Positions 56,052 to 64,000 of a stretch of DNA of 64,000 bases are shown here, piece after piece. The translations under genes and the position numbers were made by a program. The notes beneath the pieces were generated by a model. It was not told the DNA's origin. It saw only the letters and a program-made list of their open reading frames with translations, and searched no databases. The DNA is taken from contig SAXG01000083.1 in NCBI GenBank assembly GCA_012932865.1, positions 1 through 64,000 of the forward strand. The letters run 5' to 3'. The stretch is from Amylostereum areolatum (taxonomy: Eukaryota > Basidiomycota > Agaricomycetes > Russulales > Stereaceae). Within the stretch, counting starts at the first letter, position 1. Every line of letters starts with the position of its first letter.

Positions 56052-59000
56052 TCAGTGAGACTCGTGGGATGTTGGAGCACGTACCCTCTCGAGTGCGCTG
56101 GTTATCCACATAGGAGGACTTGTGACTCGAATAGTACTCCGCGCGGCTGGGCTCCGAATCAACGACATAGGTATAACGGAGGGAGGGCCGTCCAAGTCGA
56201 TGGCACCATCTTCGAGATACTTGCCATACACCCAGAATTTCACCTGTAGTTCGGGACTGTAACACACGATAAGAACGGACGCCGATCGAGACTGTCGATT
56301 GACTTACAAGTCGGCCCACGGGTTGTTGGCAATCGGCACCGACAACGCGGGTACCAACCAGTTCATCTCGGCGTACATGGTTGATTGTTCAGGAAGTCCA
56401 GCTTGTGCGTGCTGAAATAGCCGTAGAACTTCTCCTGTGTACTCGTGCCCATTGATGACAGCTTTGACAATTGAAGAGCTTGCGCGGTGAGTTTTCGCTT
56501 GAGATTCTGCAACAGACGTTATCCGCCGGCTATCGAGAATGACATAACGGGAAAATTGCGCGCGTGTCGTGAGAAACGGTGCCGCGCGTGGCTTGAGGCG
56601 TTCCGCTGGCCAATACACCCGCTTCGATGGGTCGTTGTACATGCAATAGAGGGCAAGTTGTGCGCGCGGTGAGAGCATTTCCGGTGCTCGAACTGGTGGC
56701 CCTGGCAGCACAGCAAGTGCAGACAAGACTACCGTTTTGTGTCAGCCAACCTGCCAAGGTTTAAAATAAAAAAGAAGGCGTACAGTCTTGGACTACCCCA
56801 GGGTCACGAGCTAGGTCTTGTACTGTACCTCGCACTTCAACATCGGAGGTCGTTCCAAGAAGGTGTTCTGCTACTACCTTTGATGTTGTATCATCCGAGT
56901 TGTTCAAGGCCACCACCTGGGAAGACAGTCATCAAGAGTAAGCAACGAGAAGGTGAAAAAAATGAACCAGGTCCTTCAGCCGGACCTCTCGCGACATCGA
57001 TCGCATCATCGTGATTTCCATTTGACCACCACTCCAGTTGTTCAGGTTGAAGCCCTTCAATATTTTGTTGAGACGTTCCGTGAGGAACGCCCAAAACCCC
57101 GGGACAGGTCCATAGTCGCGTATCTGATCTCCGATGTGGCCTGCAAAATGATGATTCAGCTTCATGGAGTCGGTCGTGTGGATCTGGGAAACAATGAACC
57201 AATGAACGGAAGTAGACGGCATTAAGTACATACCTTCTTGTAGAGTAACAGGTACTCGGTGAGTAACTCCTCACCGCGCTTGATTGTTGCGTCGGTTTGA
57301 GAGTATGCGAGGAGGACTTTGATGGCGGTGGCTAATAAAAGGGTTAGACGTGTTTCGTCAGGATGTATCCGAGGTGACGGCGGCTTTAAGGAATCAATGA
57401 GCGGCCCCGATTTCTTGCCCTTTTTCTTCTTCGTTGTCTTGATCGTGCCCGTGGATGGTATGGGTGCAGGTCCGGGTCCGGTGTCGCTCCCAACAGCTAG
57501 CGGTGCTTGGTCGCCTACAACCGTGGCCACCACTTGGGTTGCATCCAACTTTTCTCTTGCGCGAACATAATCGGTGGTTGCAGTAGGTAGGAATTTGTTC
57601 CACACGAATGGCAGCTTCAGTTATATGAGTTTGGTAGCGGTGCGAGCACGATGAGATACTGACCAGCATGGCGACCGGTGTCGTGATCAACATTTTGTAT
57701 TCATCTGCACCGAGTGACCCCCCCGCTGGTTCGCCAACTCGAAGCGGTAGCCGACCGAGCCATGCAGGTACTTCGAGCTGGAAATGTGTTGGTTAAACGG
57801 AGATGATATGTATTGACAGAGATGACTCACCGAGTCGAGAAACTCGTGGACCATCGCGAGCTCCCGTTTCGTGTCAGTGGCGGTCGTGGCACGGAGTGAA
57901 CCACCTAATATCCAGCACGAGTACAACTGGTTTTTCACCACACCTGTTGAACAATGTTTAGAGACATAATCAAATATGTAGAAGGACAAACGTACCGAGA
58001 AGAAGATTGTGCATGGGATCTACCACAGTCATCCGGACAGGATCGAAGTAGCGAAGGCGCGCAAACTCCGTCCAGCGGACACCGTGCTCGTCGAAATACT
58101 TCTTGCGTGCAGCCTTGCCGTCTAGATCCCGCCATGCTTGAGCATGATCCCTATGTGATTGTCCATCGTGTTGCGGATGCGCTGGGATGTACCATCAATG
58201 ATATGAATAAATGAGACAGAGCGGTATAGAAAGTTTACCTCCTCGGAGGGCGTCGTCGGTGTACAACTCGTCACGAGTTACCTTGCACTTCGTGCAAGGA
58301 GCCTTGTCGTGCCGGTGGTCCGCAAACCCTCCCATCTTACACATGGCAGGGTGATCACATACGATCCCGAGGAGAACGAACCGTACTAATATCCCTGCAG
58401 CACGATCAGATCTTCACCGCGTCGCATAATATGAAGAAACTTACCTGCTGGATGGAGGGGAGTGCGGACAACGATTCCGTGGTCGTAAAGTCTGATAAGC
58501 TCGTCGATTATTAGGACAAGATACTCTTGAAGTTGCTCCGCCGTTGGCTCTGAAGGACCGGGGGTCATCATGTTGACGAGGAGGTTCTTCGGATCGTATC
58601 TGCGGGCAGTGGTTACTCAGAATCAGGTTAACACACTGCTGTATTTGAAATGTACCGGATACCGGGGCTTAGGTTGGATATACAGAACGAGAATACGCCG
58701 CTTGAATGCGATGGCGCATATGGGCTTGTTGCCGTTGAGAACCTGAAAAAATGGCTGGTTAGGAGGCTGAAGGGATACGTGATCGGAAAGTTACCAGTCA
58801 AGCGCTATCGTGCCACCGATTCGAATCTCCTGTGTGTTATCCGCGCGAAAGAACTTCTGGCCGTCCGGCCCTGGCATGTCCTTCCAGACTGCCCCGTCCA
58901 TGATATCATTATACACGCCATCCCTTCGCCCCCGAGTCTTCCATATTCCAACTTCTTCTTCCATTCCTGGTCGCGACAATACTTCTGCGAGCATTGAGCT

Positions 59001-60053
59001 GAGACTTTGATATGGTACAGCGAGCTTTGGAGTGGGAGTGGGAGGGGATTGGCCTGTGAGGTTCTGGAACCACGTTGAGGACCGCGCATTGAATAGCGGC
59101 TCCGAGCAGCCCGCACAGGTCGAACCACTCGTGATCACCGAGACGTGCAGCCGGTGACATCTAGAACACGCTATAAGGGTGTCAAAACGGTCACCGAGAT
59201 CTAAAAGTTTGAAAGCAGTCGTCAATGTGATGGGCGTGGGGTCATCGTTAGGGATAAGTGCAAGAGCAACAAAAATGGTACGCAAGGTGAAAAGGAGAAC
59301 CGCACAGCCTCGGAAAGGGAGGTGATATTCAGTATGTAGGAAGGCAGTAACAATAAGTAATATTCGTATGAACCACTTATCATGTGAGGTTGAAAGAACG
59401 TAAGATGCAGGTAATGGTGGCTCAATGATAGGGGGAGCAATGATAGGAACAACGACGGTAGGAGGGGGGAGTTCGGCGCGAAGGTTAGCAATATCAAGGT
59501 CTGTATCCGTATCTGTATCGTCACCAAACATATCGAGTGGGGAGAAATCTCGCCGTGCAAAAAGCGTTCGGGCCTCGTCTTGGTCGTCTGGGTCGTCGTA
59601 CAGGCCAAGTCGCGTCGGTGTATGTTCTCGTACGGTCGGAATGCGATCTCGCTCGTCGGGCAGAGCATCAGCAGGTTCGTCGAAAGTATGACCCCCTCCT
59701 GTTTGGTCAATGTCCTGGAGCACATGTTAGCTGTCATAGAACAGCGCGAATGAAGTTCAACGCACCATTTCATCCCCTCTCCGCACCTTTTTCCGAGCTC
59801 TGTCATCGCTCGGTCGTCGTACCCGCATGCGGGGAGCATGGCCAGATGATTGGCCTGCGGGTTCCAAGTGTGGCCTGTTGTGTGATATCCGGATATCCTG
59901 AGAATGTTGGAGATCTTCTTCACGGTGTCGGTCAGCCTCCCATTGAGGTATCCTGCAGCCATTGGGGTCCGATGAGATGCAGGGGCCGCACCGGCATTGA
60001 ACAAGCGTGTTTCGACCACGACCAGATGCTGGTCTCTCGCGAGTTGAAGCCAT
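56052..60053 (-). CDS. Plavaka/Tnp2-type transposase
   Basis: Plavaka elements are fungal relatives of CACTA transposons whose Tnp2-like enzyme cuts and pastes the element. ATG at 60053 begins a Cys-containing N-terminus (QCRCGPCISSDPNGC). Exon 2 (from 59720) has an acidic part, hydrophobic segments, CSRCHRLHV with CAGCSEPLF, and MDGAVWKDMPGPDGQKFF. Later exons: MMTPGPSEPTAEQLQEYLV (near 58560), CDHPAMCKMGGFADHRHDKA (near 58350), RWTEFARLRYFDPVRMTVVD with PMHNLLLG (near 58070), LPLRVGEPAGGSLGADEYK, WNKFLPTATTDYV, DQIRDYGPVPGFWAFLTERL and FNLNNWSGGQMEITMMRS. The C-terminal part near 56700-56060 includes PELQVKFWVYGKYLED. A dozen introns keep the frame; I saw no clear stop inside an exon. The last exon boundary is uncertain. 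Confidence 0.85.
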
Positions 60054-60299
60054 GGTTGTGGAAGTGGGAAAACGTTGGGCGGGATGAGAGCGACGAAACG
60101 GCAGAGATGTAGTAGGAGGGAAAGTGTCGTTACGAGTCGTACGACGGAGGGCAAAAAACTGATTTGGTACAAGTGCGAAGCGCGCGCTACACAAGGATAC
60201 TCGACGTCTGAACCCATACATACACGTGCACGGAACACCCGAGAACAACACCCGTAGATAGCTAGCATCACGTAGCGTTACGGTCGATGACACGCTGGC

Positions 60300-60577
60300 T
60301 ACACGGGGAGCCCGAATAGCTCTGAATATCCTACCAACTCCGGAGCCGTCTACTTAGGCCTTGAACGCGGTGAGTGGAGTCCCTTTTCGGCGTCTGGCAC
60401 GATCCTTGTCCCGCATCTATATTACATGAAAGTGATTCTATCGTTGTTGTACCTTTGGCGACCTCAAAAGCCACCGAAATCCGAAATATCTAATCCTGCC
60501 GCATCATTACACACTTCTAGGTGCACTGCACTAAACCCTCGAGCGAAGCCTCCTGCGTCCCAAAGTCCCTTCAATGG
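60300..60577. other. Spacer between two - strand genes
   Basis: About 280 bp between the end of the 60578 gene and the start region of the transposase. It should hold the transposase promoter; no clear element is seen. Confidence 0.3.
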
Positions 60578-63500
60578 CTAGTCCGGATCGAAGGGATAAT
60601 TTTCCTCCTTGATCCGCAATGCGCGGCTCTGCGAAGGCCGTAGGGAGTTCATCCAGACCACGTCGATACAGTTTTGAGGTAGGAGTTTCGGCGGCATGGT
60701 GGTCGTATCAACCCGGTCGCTGGGACAGCGATGAAAAGCGGTGAAGCCCGAGGCTGTCTGGATGGCCGCTCGCTTTGTCTTTGCCATGTCGTCGTCGATG
60801 GCGTGATGGAACGCCGCGGCATGCCAGCTGCGCCACGCAGGGGATATCAGCTTCAAACGCTTGTCGGCACCTTCCTCGGTTTCTGAATCAGTTTCTTCCG
60901 AGCTAACACTGCCGATACCCATGTGCTTGTATATGGCATGATGTCGCCGGAGGCGTGGTGTGGCGAGGATGTGTGATTCACGAGCTTTATATTTCTGAAG
61001 GGGTTGACGGTTAGATGATGAGAAAAGGAGATAAATAGTCTGTAGGCACCTTGTATTTTCTGGTTCGCCGTCTAGCGGTCGCTTTTTGTAAGATAATCTG
61101 AGAGGTCTCTGTAGGGTCCTTGAGGCCTCTATAGACGCGGTTAACATACTCGAGGTGCCGAAAGAGAGTAAATTCAACGTAATCCAACTCGAGGAATTGT
61201 CTGGGGAAAATAGGTGGTTGGTACCATCCATCCCGTAGAACACGGAGTTGAAAATCTTGAGCGAAGACGTAGATGGACTCCGCGTTGAATGCTGAATCCC
61301 TTTCTTGCTCGAAGTTATAGCGATAGCCATCCGCTGACAGGAAGTTCCGATTACTAGGAGACATGTAATGGTCCTCGATCTCGTCGTTCGTTACTTTGGG
61401 GACGCTAAGGAGCTGGTGTAGGCCCTCTATCCGAAGGAGCTTTACAAAGTGTTCGGCAATCGTGCGCTAGGAATCCGGATGTGAGATACAATTGAGACGT
61501 GCATATTCAAGTGACTCTTACGATAAATTTTCCGTGAAGTGGATGATTTGAGTGGGGATCAAGTCGAACGAAGGTCTCCCGGAAACGTCCGGCCCTAAGA
61601 AGTGGCTTTTCGGCGCACGCCTCGGCCAGGATGTCACCCATCATATCGCCTTGTCGAGAGTGGCCGAGATGGGTATTGGGAAGCGGCGAAAAAGTGCTCG
61701 GGGTCGTCGACTCTATGGAACTGTGCAGTATCCGGTCGCATAAAGTCTCGGTATTACGAAGGAAGATACTGAGCAGAGAGGTCATATCCGAGCCACTCAT
61801 ACCGGCACTTTGTTCACAGTAGCTTGAGATACGCCGCCCGCCATTCGTAGAGGAGGTGGCACTCTCGAGCTCAAGATGGTACTTAACCTAGAGTGGCCGA
61901 TCGTTGGTAAAAAGGGTATCGGCTTCGGGAAAAGAGAAGTGATGCTCACCGTGGGGTCCGAAAGTGGATCAAAAGAGACACTACTATGGGCATCAGCCAG
62001 GCGAGATGTCTCCATCACCGGCGCTGTCTGTCGTCCGGGCCTCAAAGTGGACTCTCTACCTGCTATGGTCGCGGTGGTGTTCTCAACTTCATGACGGTAG
62101 TCAATGGGGAGGGTCTGAGTAATAATGGAATTAAATTGGAGGTTGTAGCGTATGCGTGATTTTACTCGCCGTGTCGTTTGAAAACCCTTCCAATGAGTCT
62201 CTTGTATCGCTGCCAGCTGGATAGGGTGTTTCGAACACGGAGACCCCGTGTCGTTTTTGGTGTCGTTTTTTCTGAGGATATGGATGAAAAACATTCTGGG
62301 CTCTTGAGGAGCTCTACGAGTAGCAGGTTAATCCGGTTTCAATTCAAGGCAGGGGCAGCGAACTCACCATCTCAGAAAAGCGCGAGGGGGAAAGGACAAT
62401 GGTCAAGGGACCACATTCTTATAGCCGTCGTGCATGAAGGGCCGTAAATCAACTTTCATAGTCGCCTTGAACACGAGATGCGCCTGGTACAAAGACGCAA
62501 AGAGGAATGTGCCAAAGACCACGAAAAAAACACCTCCTGTGGTAAAGGACAGCGTCCACAATGGGAGACCAAAGAGTTGGTAGGGTTAGGGTTACGGCAA
62601 TGGAGAATCGAAAATATGCCGGGATACAACAAATCATGGAAGGCAAAGCGATGGGCGTAGGATGGAAGCATTGGCAGTCGAAAAAATTCATGGTACGTAC
62701 ATGTACTCTAGCGATAGTGTAGGATTATTTCGGGAAGTCCAGCTCATACATGCGCGCCATATCTTGGGTGTAAAGCCTTACCGTCTCGAATGCATGATGA
62801 TACTGCCTTTGCTTCGCAGTCAGTTGGGCTCGAAGCACCACTTTCTCCTCGTCATCGGGAGTTTGAGTGGCTGCGTCGGACTGATCAAAGGTTAGAGTGG
62901 GGTCGGACGCGATCCTGCGCGAACGCACCTTTGCGCCAGCAGGGCTTAGGGAGACCTCGCCCTTCATACGCTTGTGGACCGTATCGGATTCGTCGACCAG
63001 CTTGCGTTTGGACCCGCCGACGGCGGACTGAAGCTGAGACGTCGGGAGAGTGACAGGGGCTGATATCCCCGAGCGCGTCGAAATGTGGGACTTCACAAGT
63101 ATTCAGATGATATACTCGCCATGAGGAAGTTGTCCACATACCTGAGTCGCAGATTCACCACTCGTCGGACCCGTTGAAAGAGAGGCGGCGCTGAGAATCT
63201 GAATGACCATTGTCAGGAAAGGCGAAGGGACGAGCGACTGCACTCACGGTTTCTTTGTCGTCGGCACCGGAGATGCGGGAAGCGACCTCGCCACTCGCGG
63301 TATCGTTGAGGACGGCGGGGGCATCAAGCTTCTGGATGACTACTGTCAGGAGAGGCGGAGGGAGGGGCGATGTGAACTGACAGTTTCTTTGTCGTCGGCG
63401 TTGGAGATGCGGGAAGCGACCTCGCCACTCGTCGTAACGTTGAGGACGGCGGAGGTCGGGTGGACCAGTCGGGATAGGTCGAGGGGTGAGCAACGCACAC
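60578..63500 (-). CDS. Unknown multi-exon gene upstream of the transposase
   Basis: Read on -, the 5' exons are small, Ser-rich and partly duplicated (see the repeat at 63175-63460). They lead to a segment with KRKLVDESDTVHKRMKGEVS and a coiled-coil-like AQLTAKQRQYHHAFETVRLY, then exons with FPKPIPFLPTIGH, NTHLGHSRQGDMMGDILAEA and RFRETFVRLDPHSNHPLHGK. After a GTAAGA..TCCTAG intron come SADGYRYNFEQERDSAFNAE, LELDYVEFTLFRHLEYVNRV and KATARRRTRKYK, and finally HHAIYKHMGIGSVSSEETDS and DVVWMNSLRPSQSRALRIKE, ending at 60578. The joined frame looks intact in the 3' half. Like the 53838 gene it resembles unknown proteins next to fungal transposons. Function unknown. Confidence 0.55.
63175..63460 (-). 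repeat. Tandem duplication of an exon plus intron
   Basis: TTTCTTTGTCGTCGGC-type segments recur at 63250 and 63384, period about 134 bp. On - each unit is an exon (VLNDTASGEVASRISGADDK and VLNVTTSGEVASRISNADDK) followed by its own GT..AG intron. Both copies keep the frame, so the protein carries two versions of a ~30-residue exon. Confidence 0.7.
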
Positions 63501-63539
63501 TCGCACTGTCTTTGTTGTTGAAGATATTCGTTTATGTCT

Positions 63540-64000
63540 GATTTCTACGCCTTTATTCTGTTCTATCTCCCTTCTATTCGCGTCTATTCCGCTCCATTCA
63601 CCCTATTATCATCTAATTCCGCGTCTATACCCTCACATGCCCTCTCCACTTCACCCACTGTTCGCTATTGTACTGTACTTACTGTAGTTCAGCCTGAGCT
63701 AGCTTCCCTAGCTTCAGTTTCGAGTTAGTTACCGCTTTAGGTCGATTCTCGGCTTATTCCGAGTTTCCTCCCACGCTCCATGGCCTCTACCTGCAGCCAC
63801 ACGCGTCTGCTCCTCCTCAGTCGCTCATTCTGTGCTGCAGGTATGCCCTTTGCTCGTTTCTGTCTTGTTTCTCAGTCGCTCATTCTGTGCTGCAGCAATC
63901 CACTGTTTGTGTCAGTTCTGAGCGTCCCTAGCTAGTTGGCTAGCCCCTTCAACTGCGACTTCAACAGGTTATGGGCCCTGCGCTCTAGCCAACATCCATC
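63540..64000. other. No gene recognised; short direct repeat
   Basis: CTCAGTCGCTCATTCTGTGC followed by TGCAG occurs twice, about 56 bp apart (63817 and 63871 region). The rest is pyrimidine-rich with many CTATTC-like runs. It could be an LTR or promoter fragment cut by the window edge. Confidence 0.35.

Overview
This is nuclear DNA from a filamentous basidiomycete, most likely an agaricomycete; a polypore-like genome is a weak guess. The basis is short GT-AG introns, Ty3/gypsy chromoviruses, PIF/Harbinger, hAT and Plavaka-type transposons, and several agaricomycete-style unknown gene families. I see no prokaryotic feature, CRISPR array or rRNA gene. About two thirds of the window is mobile DNA or its debris, and few genes look intact.

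Layout. 1-13.3 kb is a nested stack. A ~0.7 kb hAT-type MITE (termini at 1173 and 13261) holds a whole PIF/Harbinger element (1375-4501) and a whole Ty3/gypsy chromovirus (4940-13184, TSD AGTAT). The chromovirus holds a 503 bp TRIM-like element whose identical LTRs each contain a tRNA-like sequence (6358-6860), and a second hAT MITE inside its 3' LTR (12389-13022). 13.5-16.2 kb is a large foldback with ~170 bp tandem repeats in its arms. A third hAT MITE (16176-16819) splits a gene that encodes 16-residue repeats. 17.6-20.4 kb is a multi-exon Cys-motif protein gene that has decayed. 21.7-24.4 kb is a hAT transposase relic with a solo LTR in an intron. 25.6-27.9 kb is an unknown repetitive gene. 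28-29.1 kb holds a MITE fragment and a gypsy remnant. 29.4-31.9 kb holds two related F-box-like pseudogenes, one split by a solo LTR. 34-35.7 kb is a G-rich minisatellite with a MITE and three hairpins. 36.3 kb is an SF3B1 (U2 snRNP) fragment. 36.7-38.5 kb is another unknown gene broken by a MITE. 43.4-48.5 kb holds rearranged Brr2 (U5 snRNP helicase) pseudogene pieces that retain introns. 49.2-49.9 kb is a second type of MITE. 50.6-63.5 kb is the best preserved block: a Plavaka/Tnp2-like transposase gene flanked by multi-exon unknown genes.

How it works together. The window records successive insertions rather than a pathway. Order of events can be read from nesting and target-site duplications: the outer hAT MITE is oldest, Harbinger and gypsy came next, and the TRIM and inner MITE last. 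The gypsy carries a Tf1-like self-priming signature. All calls are from reading by eye; no database search was run.
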